Both the position numbers and the translations under genes were made by a program. A DNA stretch of 64,000 bases from Cellulomonas gilvus ATCC 13127 (GTDB lineage: Bacteria > Actinomycetota > Actinomycetes > Actinomycetales > Cellulomonadaceae): the NCBI RefSeq assembly GCF_000218545.1, contig NC_015671.1:124001-188000 (forward strand). Direction: 5' to 3'. The notes beneath the pieces were generated by a model, which was given only the letters and a program-made list of their open reading frames with translations, was not told the DNA's origin and ran no database searches. Positions 34,969 through 42,266 of the stretch are shown piece after piece. The stretch's first letter is position 1; each line of letters starts with the position of its first letter.

Positions 34969-35769
34969 ATGCAACCCGTGCTGTTCTCAGTCTTCGGCTT
35001 CGACGTGCAGTCCTACGGCGTCAGCAAGGCAGCGGCCGCACTGCTCGCCGCCTACCTGCTCGGCCGCGCGTTCCAGCGTCACGGCCTGAGGAAGGAGGAC
35101 GCCCACTCCCTCGTCATGTGGGCGACGATCTGGGGCTTCGTCGCAGCCAAGGTGTACTTCCTGCTCGAACACGCCGATCAGTTCACCTGGCACCACCTCG
35201 GGGGCTCAGGGTTCACCTGGTACGGCGGGCTGATCGGCGGCGTCGTCACGTTCCTCGTGATGATCCGGCGCCGCCGGCTCCCGGCCCAGCTCGTCGTCGG
35301 CGCCGCAGCGATCCCGCTCACGCTGGCGTACGGCGTCGGCCGCCTCGGCTGCTGGCTGTCGGGTGACGGCACCTACGGCAAGCCCACCGACCTGCCCTGG
35401 GGGCAGTCGTTCCCTGACGGGATGGTCGCCACTGACGTATCGGTGCACCCCACGCCGCTCTACGAGGCGCTCGCCGCTGTACTCATCGCAGCCGCGCTGT
35501 GGGCGTTGCAGCGACGGGCATGGCGGCCGCTCCAGGTGTTCGGTGCCTACCTGATCCTTTCGGGGCTGTCGCGGTTCCTTGTGGAGTACCTCCGGATCAA
35601 CGAGCCTGCGCTGCTCGGCCTCACCCAACCGCAGCTGTGGGCCATCGCCAGTGTGGCTGCCGGCGGGGTGCTCCTCTGGCGCGACGGTGTGCGTGCCCGG
35701 CGCACCGAACAACTCCGGGCGAGCTCCGACGAGAGTCGGGTCTCGGCTCACACCTTCATCAAAGCTTGA
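34969..35769 (+). CDS. Lgt-family protein (prolipoprotein diacylglyceryl transferase-like)
   Basis: The 266-residue protein has about seven membrane helices. Lgt features are visible: SYGV near the N-terminus, the HxGGxxxxGG-like stretch HHLGGSGFTWYGGLIGG, the conserved arginine in YGVGRLGCWLSGDG and HPTPLYEAL. True Lgt attaches diacylglycerol to the lipobox cysteine of lipoproteins. As part of a thiol/metal operon this is probably an accessory paralogue, not the housekeeping enzyme; a DUF305 lipoprotein follows at once and could be a client. Confidence 0.8.
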   Translation: MQPVLFSVFGFDVQSYGVSKAAAALLAAYLLGRAFQRHGLRKEDAHSLVMWATIWGFVAAKVYFLLEHADQFTWHHLGGSGFTWYGGLIGGVVTFLVMIRRRRLPAQLVVGAAAIPLTLAYGVGRLGCWLSGDGTYGKPTDLPWGQSFPDGMVATDVSVHPTPLYEALAAVLIAAALWALQRRAWRPLQVFGAYLILSGLSRFLVEYLRINEPALLGLTQPQLWAIASVAAGGVLLWRDGVRARRTEQLRASSDESRVSAHTFIKA

Positions 35770-35871
35770 TCGTTTCGCAGCCGTTTTCCGCATTTGGGAG
35801 CAGCAGCGTAGGACCAAGGTCCCAAGGTGATTGAGCCTGCGACCACCCGACTGACCATTGAGGAGAACCAA

Positions 35872-36474
35872 GTGCGCCGACGAGTCACCGTCGCCATCAT
35901 CGCTTCGACAACCGCCGCGGGACTGCTTCTGGCCGGCTGCTCGAGTACCGCCACACCAGCAGACCCAGCCGCCACGGCTTCCGAGACGGTCGCAGCGCCG
36001 TTCAACGACTCCGACGTCACGTTCGCCCAGATGATGGTCGTCCACCACGAGGGCGCCATCGAGATGGCCGACCTCGCCGTCGAACGAGGCACGAACCCCG
36101 AGGTCCAGGCGCTCGGCAAGGCGATCTCGGCAGCGCAGGGACCCGAGATCGAGCAGATGACGAGCTGGCTCGAGAGCTGGGGTGAGCCGACGGCCGACGA
36201 CATGATGGACATGGACGGCATGGACCATGGGGGCATGGACATGGACGGGATGGATCAGGCCGGCGCGATGGCGGACCTCGACTCGCTGTCCGGCACCGAG
36301 TTCGACCGCCGCTTCCTCGAGCTGATGACCGCACACCACCAGGGCGCAATCGAGATGTCCGAGCAGGAGCTGGCCGACGGCGAGAACGCCGACGCGCTCG
36401 CGCTCGCCCGTCGGATCATCGATGCCCAGAACGCCGAGATCGTGGAGATGACGAACATGCTCGGCGGGCTCTGA
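35872..36474 (+). CDS. DUF305 lipoprotein with Met/Asp/His-rich linker
   Basis: The 200-residue protein has a lipobox LLLAGC with C23 as the anchor. It contains two DUF305 halves, FAQMMVVHHEGAIEMADLA and LELMTAHHQGAIEMSEQEL, each with an HHxGAIEM ferritin-like helix motif. Between them lies a stretch of Met, Asp and Gly (DDMMDMDGMDHGGMDMDGMD) that suits copper binding. It should sit on the outer face of the membrane and bind or buffer Cu. The GTG at 35872 follows GAGGAG. A strong terminator follows the gene. Confidence 0.88.
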   Translation: MRRRVTVAIIASTTAAGLLLAGCSSTATPADPAATASETVAAPFNDSDVTFAQMMVVHHEGAIEMADLAVERGTNPEVQALGKAISAAQGPEIEQMTSWLESWGEPTADDMMDMDGMDHGGMDMDGMDQAGAMADLDSLSGTEFDRRFLELMTAHHQGAIEMSEQELADGENADALALARRIIDAQNAEIVEMTNMLGGL

Positions 36475-36490
36475 TCTTCCTCCCGGGCGG

Positions 36491-36519
36491 GCGCCGGACC
36501 CTCAACGAGGGTCCGGCGC
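36491..36519 (+). terminator. Terminator after the DUF305 gene
   Basis: GCGCCGGACCCTC at 36491-36503 pairs perfectly with 36507-36519 around a 3-nt loop, a 13-bp stem starting 17 bp after the stop. It is the clearest intrinsic terminator in the copper block. Confidence 0.8.
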
Positions 36520-36635
36520 TTCGCCGCGAAGCTACCCTCATCGGACCTTCATGATTCCTGAGCCGAGACTCAATGAACTCTCGGGACAGTGGTCGCGCGC
36601 GCTGGAGAGCCCGGCGCCTTGATCGGAGGTACGTC

Positions 36636-37310
36636 GTGGTCGCCACCGCTCCTGAGGTCTCACGCGGCACGGAAGGTCCCGGAACGCCCAGCGGCCGAGC
36701 GGGCCTCAGGCTCGCCGCCGTCATCGCCGTCAGCGTGGCGATCGGGATCGTCGCACTCCTGCTGCCTGCCTGGCCGGCCGGCGAGGACATGGGGTCGACG
36801 CACTACATGGGCCTGCTCGCCGCGAACCAGCCGTGGAACCTGCTGATCTTCATGGCGATCCCGGTCATCTGCGCCGAGACGGTCGCGGTCACCGAGCTCG
36901 TCATCCTGTTCAGCCCGCAGCGTGCCGGCCGGACCGTGAGGGCGTTGAACCGCTACGTCGGCCTGTTCGCCGGGTTCTACTTCCTCGGGATCTTCGTCTA
37001 CCTGCTCGACAACGCGGTCGTCCCGCTCACCCAGTCCGGGGGCTGGCGTGGCCCGGCCGACGTTATCGCCGTCGGGTTCTACCTGCTTGGTGTCGTGCCG
37101 CTCTACGGGATGAGCCTTCTCGAGACGCGCGTGCTGGGCGCCGGGTGGGACGAGCAGCACCGCCTGAAGATCCACGCCACCTTCGTGGGCATCTTCCTCG
37201 TGGTCGCTCACATCGCGATGATCGCGGGCATGCTCGACCCGACCGTCGCCGGCTGGGACCCCACCCACGAGATGGACGACGGGTCGCAGATGGAGGGCAT
37301 GACCCACTGA
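36636..37310 (+). CDS. Multi-helix membrane protein with Met/His tail, copper block
   Basis: The 224-residue protein has about five membrane helices and the features THYMGLLAANQPWNLLIFMAIPVICAETVAVTELVILF and DEQHRLKIHATFVGIFLVVAHIAMIAGML. The tail MDDGSQMEGMTH is Met- and His-rich. Similar proteins are found near copper-resistance genes in actinobacteria (DUF6803-like, from memory). Function is unknown. I chose the GTG at 36636, behind GGAGGT; an upstream ATG at 36573 would add a basic, low-complexity stretch. Confidence 0.65.
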   Translation: MVATAPEVSRGTEGPGTPSGRAGLRLAAVIAVSVAIGIVALLLPAWPAGEDMGSTHYMGLLAANQPWNLLIFMAIPVICAETVAVTELVILFSPQRAGRTVRALNRYVGLFAGFYFLGIFVYLLDNAVVPLTQSGGWRGPADVIAVGFYLLGVVPLYGMSLLETRVLGAGWDEQHRLKIHATFVGIFLVVAHIAMIAGMLDPTVAGWDPTHEMDDGSQMEGMTH

Positions 37311-37380
37311 TCGCCGCGACATGATCCGGCATCGCCTGTCGCTCCCCAGCTCGTCGGGGTGGGGACCTCCGAAACCGTGC

Positions 37381-37411
37381 CCAGTCTATACCCCCCAGGG
37401 GTATAGACTGG
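37381..37411. promoter_or_regulatory. CsoR-like operator with 14-bp perfect arms
   Basis: CCAGTCTATACCCC at 37381-37394 is the exact reverse complement of 37398-37411, with a 3-nt centre. The core TATACCCC/GGGGTATA is the CsoR type. It lies 37 bp before the ferredoxin-like start and is the longest of the three operators. Confidence 0.82.
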
Positions 37412-37448
37412 GCACGGTTGTCTCACCGTGAACCTGTATCGGAGTTCC

Positions 37449-37898
37449 ATGGCCCTGCCTGCGTCGTGCCACGACCAGTCCCTCGGAGCGACCCGGTCGC
37501 CCGGGGAGCGTGGTCGTCCTGCGTCACGCCGGGTTCCCGGTCTGACCGTGTGCGGGACCTGCGCGGGCGAGTCGCTCGGTGGTCCCGACGACGGCGCGCG
37601 CGACGAGCAGATGCGCGTGCTGCGTGACCTCGCCGGCGAGCTCGGCGTCGCGCTGACCGTCGTCGATTGCCTTGACGCGTGCGAGCGCGGCGACGTTGTC
37701 GTCGTGCGGCCGTCGGCGGCGGGCCGAGCGATCGGCGCGGCGCCGGTCTGGCTTCAGCGGATGGCGGGGCCCAGCGCGATGGGGGAGCTCCGTGACTGGC
37801 TCGCCGCCGGCGGTCCTGGAGTGGCTGCCGAACCCTCTGGGCTTGAGCGGCACCGCCTCGTCGACCCCGACGCGCGGGTCTGCTGCACGGATAGGTGA
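37449..37898 (+). CDS. (2Fe-2S) ferredoxin-like (DUF1636-type) protein, 3' end replaced by IS
   Basis: The 149-residue product has a thioredoxin-like ferredoxin fold signature: VCGTCAGESLG near residue 36 and TVVDCLDACERGDVVVVRP about 45 residues later, giving four cysteines in the order expected for a 2Fe-2S site. Its last residues, RVCCTDR, and its stop codon lie within the left inverted repeat of the second IS3 element, so the native C-terminus is lost. The iron-sulfur site is N-terminal to this, so the product may still fold. The start at 37449 follows GGAG; a CsoR-like operator precedes it. Confidence 0.65.
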   Translation: MALPASCHDQSLGATRSPGERGRPASRRVPGLTVCGTCAGESLGGPDDGARDEQMRVLRDLAGELGVALTVVDCLDACERGDVVVVRPSAAGRAIGAAPVWLQRMAGPSAMGELRDWLAAGGPGVAAEPSGLERHRLVDPDARVCCTDR

Positions 37899-37907
37899 CA
37901 GTTCGTC

Positions 37908-38783
37908 TCAGGCGGCGAGTGCGACCTGAGTGGTCATGATGGTCTCGAACTCGACTGGTGTCATCCGACCGAGGCGGGCTTGCCTGCGGCGGCGGTGGTA
38001 GGTCCGTTCGATCCAGGTGATGATCGCCAGGCGCAGATCCTCGCGGGTGGCCCAGCGGCGCCGGTCCAGGACGTTCTTCTGCAGCAGGGAGAAGAAGCTC
38101 TCCATGGCGGCGTTGTCCCCGGCCGAGGCGACCTGGCCCATGGACCCGAGCAGGCCGTGACGGTGCAGCTCGCGCAACACCTTCCTGCTTCGAAACTGGC
38201 TGCCTCGGTCCGGATGGACCACGCACCCGGCCACGTCACCGCGGCGTTGCACGGCGCTGAACAGGGCGTTTACCGCGATCCGGGACGTCATTCGGTCGCT
38301 GATCGAGTACCCGACGATGCGGTTGGAGTGCACGTCCTTGATCGCGCACAGGTACAGCTTGCCCTCGCCCGTGGGGTGTTCGGTGATGTCCCAGAGCCAC
38401 AACCGGTTCGGGCCATCCGCGCGGAAGATCCGCAGCACGCGGTCGTCGTGCGCTGGCGGGCCGGCCTTCTTGCCGTTCTTGGCGCGCTTCTTGCCGAACA
38501 CCGACCACCACCGGTTGTCCCGGCAGATCCGCCACACGGTGCGGTCGCAGGCGACCTGCCCGGCGCGGGCCGCCTCGTCGGCCAGCAGCCGGTGCCCGAA
38601 CTCCGGGCCGTCGCGGTGGGCGTCGAACAGGACGTTGGCCAGATACGCCTCCTCGAGGTCGTGCCTGGTCACGGGTGCAGCGAGCCAGCGGTAGTAGGGC
38701 TGTCTGGCGAGCTTCAGGACCCGGCACGTCACCGCGACGGGGACCCCGTCGGCGGCGAGCTCACTCACGAGCGGGTAGGTCAT
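37908..38783 (-). CDS. IS3-family transposase OrfB, copy 2
   Basis: The 291-residue protein starts MTYPLVSELAADGVPVAV and has the full DDE set: D in LWLWDITEH, D in VVHPDRGSQF and E in NAAMESFFSLLQ. Compared with copy 1 it differs for example in VTRHDLEEAYLANVLF. Its ATG at 38783 overlaps the OrfA TGA as ATGA at a GGGAAAATGA stretch, so it could be made by coupling as well as by a -1 slip. Confidence 0.92.
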   Translation of the reverse strand: MTYPLVSELAADGVPVAVTCRVLKLARQPYYRWLAAPVTRHDLEEAYLANVLFDAHRDGPEFGHRLLADEAARAGQVACDRTVWRICRDNRWWSVFGKKRAKNGKKAGPPAHDDRVLRIFRADGPNRLWLWDITEHPTGEGKLYLCAIKDVHSNRIVGYSISDRMTSRIAVNALFSAVQRRGDVAGCVVHPDRGSQFRSRKVLRELHRHGLLGSMGQVASAGDNAAMESFFSLLQKNVLDRRRWATREDLRLAIITWIERTYHRRRRQARLGRMTPVEFETIMTTQVALAA

Positions 38784-39076
38784 TTTCCCGGCAGATGCGC
38801 CTGAGCGAAGTACGCAGCGGCTCGGCGAAGGACCTCGTTCTCCTGCTCCAGGAGCCGCACACGCTTCTTGGCCTCGCGCAGCTCGGCCGATTCCGAGGCC
38901 GTCACGCCGGGCCGGTCGCCGTCCTCGACGTCGGCGGCATGCATCCAGTTGCGCAGGCACGAGTCGCTGATGCCGAAGTCCTTGGCGATCTGAGACACAG
39001 GGGCATCACCGCGACGGGCGATGGCCACGACGTCGTCGCGGAACTCCTTGGGGTGGGGTCTGGGCACGGTGCACAT
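38780..39076 (-). CDS. IS3-family transposase OrfA, copy 2
   Basis: The 98-residue protein starts MCTVPRPHPKEFRDDVVAIARRGDAPVSQIAKDFGI and has the zipper-like RVRLLEQENEVLRRAAAYF. It ends AQAHLPGK right at the run of four A residues used for frameshifting. It aligns along its length with OrfA of copy 1 with clear substitutions. Confidence 0.9.
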   Translation of the reverse strand: MCTVPRPHPKEFRDDVVAIARRGDAPVSQIAKDFGISDSCLRNWMHAADVEDGDRPGVTASESAELREAKKRVRLLEQENEVLRRAAAYFAQAHLPGK

Positions 39077-39135
39077 CCTTCCAGCGGTGCCCCAGGCGCC
39101 ACAGGTCAGGTGTCACCTATCCGTGCAGCAGACCC

Positions 39136-39600
39136 GAGCGTACGAAATCTCATCTCCGCAGACCCTCGGCACCGTGTGACGGGGGAGGCCTCCCGTGCGT
39201 ACCGTCGTCGCGGTACTGGCCGATGCCTCAGAGCGAACCCGGTCACGAACCCCTGAACAGGCCGCTCGCCCCACGGGGTCGTTTTCCGGGCCTGGAGCCA
39301 GGACTGACGCGGCTCAGCCAGGAAAGTGCTCGGCGCAGCTCAGCTTGCTCGTCGCGCGCCGGTAGCGTCCCGACCATGCTCTCCGCACGACGTCATGGTG
39401 GCCACGACGAAGAGGGCGACCGGCCACGCGACACAGGAATGCCAAGCAGGCGTGAACCCGCGTGGTGGTCCGCGTGGCGACGAAGGGCGGGTACGAGGAA
39501 TGCTGCTGACCCCGGCCGTGCAGGGCTCCCGGCAGCTGATCCGAAACGGGCCGACGAGCTACGAGACGGATCTTCCCCGAGTGCCGTCGACGTCAAGCGC
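39136..39600. other. Gap of 465 bp without a supported gene
   Basis: Open frames exist here, but the translated sequence is low-complexity and unlike a folded protein. The region lies between the second IS3 copy and an orphan gene and is probably scar DNA. The stretch near 39256 (CCCTGAACAGG) recurs near 42261 before the second lipoprotein copy. Confidence 0.4.
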
Positions 39601-39978
39601 GTGCTCGGGGTCCTCTCGCCGCCGCCATCGGCTTACACCGAGAGCGCCATCTTTCTCCACCCTGGCGGGGGCGCCGAGCTGCGGACCATCTACGAGCGGA
39701 GCGGCTCGATGTATTCGGGTGGTCTTCGGTTCGATGGCGTGCGCGCGTACAGGTTTCGTGCCGAGGGCCACTGCACTGCTTGGCATAGTGAAGACGCGTA
39801 CAACACCCTCGTCGAGGTTGAGCATTCGGCTTGGATCGCTGAGCTCCTGGCCGCCCAGGCGAGCGAGTGGCGGGGTCGATGGAAGATTCGACACTTCCTG
39901 ATCTACGTCGATGACTCAGGTGCCTTCGAGGTCGCTGCTGAGGGTTATGAGTGGCTTCCGGAGGAAGGTGCGTCGTGA
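39601..39978 (+). CDS. Orphan protein, possibly immunity-like
   Basis: I do not recognise this gene. The frame is open from well upstream, but the protein-like part begins near 39586-39601 and encodes about 125 residues with YTESAIFLHPGG, DGVRAYRFRAEGHC, WIAELLAAQASEWRG and HFLIYVDDSGAFEVAAEGYEWL. The alternating hydrophobic pattern and length resemble small immunity proteins of polymorphic toxin systems, and barstar- and DUF6896-like genes lie nearby. The GTG start at 39601 is a guess; the gene may be a 3' fragment. Confidence 0.4.
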   Translation: MLGVLSPPPSAYTESAIFLHPGGGAELRTIYERSGSMYSGGLRFDGVRAYRFRAEGHCTAWHSEDAYNTLVEVEHSAWIAELLAAQASEWRGRWKIRHFLIYVDDSGAFEVAAEGYEWLPEEGAS

Positions 39979-40143
39979 CCTTTGCCGGGGTGCGGTCCAG
40001 GCGTGGGGCATCCGGGGAGTAGCGTGCCCGCCACGGCTCGCGAACTGCGGTCGGCGACCGGGGGGTTTCGGGAGTGTGGTCGCACCTGTTCGGGGGCGTG
40101 TCGATCCGTGCCATGTCGCGGTCCGTCCTGGCGGAAGGTCCGG

Positions 40144-40503
40144 GTGGAGTCGACGCCCACGGTCTCCTCGCCGACAGGTCGCAGGGCTCGGGGTCTGGCG
40201 TTGCTCCTGATGTGCGCTGTCGTCGCGGGTGCGTGCGCGGGTCCTGAGCGGGACGTCCGGGAGGGACTGCCGGCGGAGTGGCGGGACAGCGTCAGACCTG
40301 CGGAGCCGATGGCGCTCCGACTCGAGCGCGATGGGACCGCCTGGCTCGAGAACGTCCCGCTGTGGGACGGGTCGGGCAGCTGTGAGGGCGCCGGCCCCGT
40401 GCGCTACACCGGGACCGCGACCTGGACGTGGGAGCGCGGGTTCCTCCTCGACCCTGGACCCCGCGGTGCGCGCTGCTGCGGCACGCGTCCTGCCCCGCGG
40501 TGA
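40144..40503 (+). pseudogene. Lipoprotein gene fused out of frame to the SIP tail
   Basis: The first 103 codons encode a lipoprotein N-terminus (LALLLMCAVVAGAC as signal and lipobox) followed by PERDVREGLPAEWRDSV and TGTATWTWERGFLLD. At 40453 the sequence switches to the SIP tail in another frame and stops at 40503. The second copy at 42242-42783 shows what is missing: about 55 C-terminal residues. The GTG at 40144 is the likely start. The family is unknown to me. Confidence 0.75.
40177..40440 (+). repeat. Left copy of lipoprotein-gene duplication
   Basis: This segment matches 42341-42603 (offset 2164 bp). The first 85 bp or so, over the signal peptide, are identical; later parts carry scattered differences and a 1-bp deletion in the right copy near 42535. 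Confidence 0.8.
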
Positions 40504-40744
40504 CGGCGGCGAGCTCGTGGACGTCCCCTGGACCCACGCCTCCGACGACGACGTGTGGGAGGTGCCCGTGGACTACAGCACCTACAGCGCGCTGCGGGAC
40601 AACGCACCCGTCTACGCGTGGCTCGCGGGTGAGTCCGGCGTGATCCGCGGGCTGCGGCGCCACCTGGTCACCGAGCTCGGCATCGACCGCAAGTCCGTCG
40701 CCTTCATGGGCTACTGGCGTCAGGGCCGCTCCGAAGCCAACTGA
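40453..40744 (+). pseudogene. 3' fragment of a siderophore-interacting protein gene
   Basis: In one frame this encodes LDPAVRAAAARVLPRGD through MGYWRQGRSEAN and a stop, the last 97 codons of a SIP gene. It has no start, no FAD-binding part and no fitting upstream frame. It differs from the intact gene at 17063-18052 mainly at RDNAPVY instead of RETAPVY and at silent sites. Confidence 0.93.
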
Positions 40745-40751
40745 CCCGTGT
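40453..40751 (+). repeat. Right copy of 299-bp direct repeat (SIP 3' end)
   Basis: Partner of 17761-18059, same orientation, offset 22,692 bp, about 12 mismatches. Homology starts and stops sharply at both ends. The 308 bp that follow (40752-41059) hold no gene I can support. Confidence 0.95.
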
Positions 40752-41059
40752 GACGGGGTGCCGACGGGCAGCGGTCTCTAGAGGTTCGGCGTCACTCTGG
40801 AGGTTCTGGAGATCGCGACCCGTCCGGTGCCGAACTCTGGAAGTGGTGCCGACGGCTAGGTGCTCTGCCCGGGCGGTATCAGCACGTGGCTACCCACGCT
40901 CGTGCGGCTGCTGGGTACAGCGTGGTCGGGCCTCCCTCGGCCGTCAGGTCCTGAAGGGCTCCTCGCTGCGCAGCCAGCCCACGCTGTGCTGAGGGACGGC
41001 GCCCGGGGGTGCGGGGTGGCACGACCGCGGCGGAGCATCGCGCGACTACCGTGCCACCC

Positions 41060-41641
41060 GTGAGCGAACCAGGCGCGGACGACTTCAGTGTCTCTGTCGA
41101 CCTCGCTGATGGCGCGGTTGCACGGGGTCTGATGGACCCAAGGCCGATGCTCGAGATCCACGGAACAGCTCCGATCGTCCTACTTCGTGGCAATCGTGAG
41201 AGTGCAGCTGAAGCGGCGTGGGGGTGGGGGGAAGCAGGCCTGACGACACGGCTCGTTCGCGGTCGGAAGATGCGGAACGTGAGCACGCTCTTTGACGAGG
41301 TCTCCGCCGCACTGCAGTTCCCCTACTACTTCGGCGAGAACTGGGGCGCGTTCGACGAGTGCCTGGCCGATATGGACTGGCTGCCGTTGCAGGTGGGCGT
41401 CGTGATCGTTGTTGTCGATGCAGTCGAGGTGCTGTCCGACGACCTCGCGGCTCAACTGGCCACTCTGGTGCGGGTGATCACACGTGCCTCGGAGACCTAC
41501 GCGGAACCGATCGACTCAGGTGAGTGGTGGGACCGCCCGCCGCTGCCCTTTCACGTGGTCCTGCAGGTCCGGGAGGACGAAGAGGCGCTGTTGCGCAGAC
41601 GCTGGGGCGCGTCGGGCGCGGCGCTCTCCGTGCTCGGCTGA
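41060..41641 (+). CDS. Barstar-family protein
   Basis: The 193-residue protein contains a barstar-like domain: LRGNRESAAEAAW as the N-terminal part and FDEVSAALQFPYYFGENWGAFDECLADMDWLP as the core motif, which in barstar carries the acidic residues that plug the barnase active site. Such genes encode immunity to secreted or contact-delivered RNases, though orphan barstars are common. The GTG at 41060 stands 7 nt after a TACCGT hexamer, so the mRNA may be leaderless. The first 45 residues and the C-terminal 40 are extra to the core domain. Confidence 0.82.
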   Translation: MSEPGADDFSVSVDLADGAVARGLMDPRPMLEIHGTAPIVLLRGNRESAAEAAWGWGEAGLTTRLVRGRKMRNVSTLFDEVSAALQFPYYFGENWGAFDECLADMDWLPLQVGVVIVVVDAVEVLSDDLAAQLATLVRVITRASETYAEPIDSGEWWDRPPLPFHVVLQVREDEEALLRRRWGASGAALSVLG

Positions 41642-41655
41642 GGGCGGCCTCGCGC

Positions 41656-41868
41656 GTTGGGAAGGGCGAAGTGATCGAAGACGTCGAGCGGAACGGTCAG
41701 TGCATCGCGGTGAACGGACACCACCGGCTCGCGGCGGCCAGGAGAGCTGGTCGTGAAGTGCGTTACGAGGTGGAACCGCGGTCCAGCCTCGTCGGCCGCG
41801 GCAGTGGGGTTCGGTCGATGAGCACCCTCCGCGACGCTGCCTCGGTCGGACCGGACCGCATCCGATGA
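41656..41868 (+). pseudogene. ParB-like C-terminal fragment, possible toxin tip remnant
   Basis: The frame encodes GKGEVIEDVERNGQ then CIAVNGHHRLAAARRAGREVRYEVEP, ending VGPDRIR and a TGA that overlaps the next ATG. NGHHRLAAA is the core of ParB/Srx-like nuclease or ATPase folds, also used as a C-terminal toxin module in polymorphic toxins. There is no start codon or N-terminal part, so this is a fragment. The tight overlap with a small gene fits a toxin-tip/immunity order. Confidence 0.5.
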
Positions 41869-42266
41869 CGCCTGAGCTGATCGTGTCCGCCTTCGTGCGG
41901 GAGCTCCGTGCGTGTACGCAGGCACTGCGCGTGCAGTTCGTGGGGGCCTGGCGGGCTGAGGTCGTGGAGCCTCTGATGCTTCGACCAGCCGGGGGCGGCC
42001 CCGGGCAGCGCTCGGGTCGTCTCGATGGTGTGGGTGACTTCCAGGTACACGGGCTGGGCTGCCGCGTTGAGCTCGATTCTGGAGCGATTGTCGATTTCGA
42101 CTGGGACGAAGACATGCGGGAGGTGTTCGACGGCTGGCGACTTCAGAACTTCGCCGAGTCGCTCGGTGACTCCGGCGTCGCCGCGAGTGCCCTGGTCGAC
42201 GCGGCGCGTCGCGACCCGTGCCTCCGTGAGACCACGAGCGGATGGTTCACGTGCACAAGTCCCTGA
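41865..42266 (+). CDS. DUF6896-like protein, possible immunity protein
   Basis: The 133-residue protein has FVRELRACTQALRVQFVG at the start, a central GDFQVHGLGCRVELDSGAIVDFDWDED and FDGWRLQNFAESLG. The HGxGC and VDFDW pattern fits the DUF6896 family, which I know only as a family of unknown function seen beside toxin genes. The ATG at 41865 overlaps the stop of the ParB-like fragment as ATGA. The gene looks intact. Confidence 0.6.
   Translation: MTPELIVSAFVRELRACTQALRVQFVGAWRAEVVEPLMLRPAGGGPGQRSGRLDGVGDFQVHGLGCRVELDSGAIVDFDWDEDMREVFDGWRLQNFAESLGDSGVAASALVDAARRDPCLRETTSGWFTCTSP

Larger units (their letters stand above)
37876..39135 (-). mobile_element. IS3-family insertion sequence, copy 2 (1260 bp, inverted)
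   Basis: Identical 25-bp inverted repeats lie at 37876-37900 and 39111-39135 (GGGTCTGC...TAGGTGACA). The length equals copy 1 but the transposases differ at many residues, so this is a related isoform. No 3-bp target duplication is seen (CGC on the left, GAG on the right), which suggests a rearrangement or a flanking deletion after insertion. Confidence 0.92.

Noticed and set aside
20539-39135. Composite transposon made of the two inverted IS3 copies
   Set aside because: The copies are diverged isoforms; copy 1 has its own perfect TGC duplication and restores a gene when removed, so it inserted alone. No duplication is shared by the outer ends.
18060-40452. A tyrosine or serine integrase explaining the island
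   Set aside because: None of the frames in the region shows recombinase motifs; only IS3 transposases are present.
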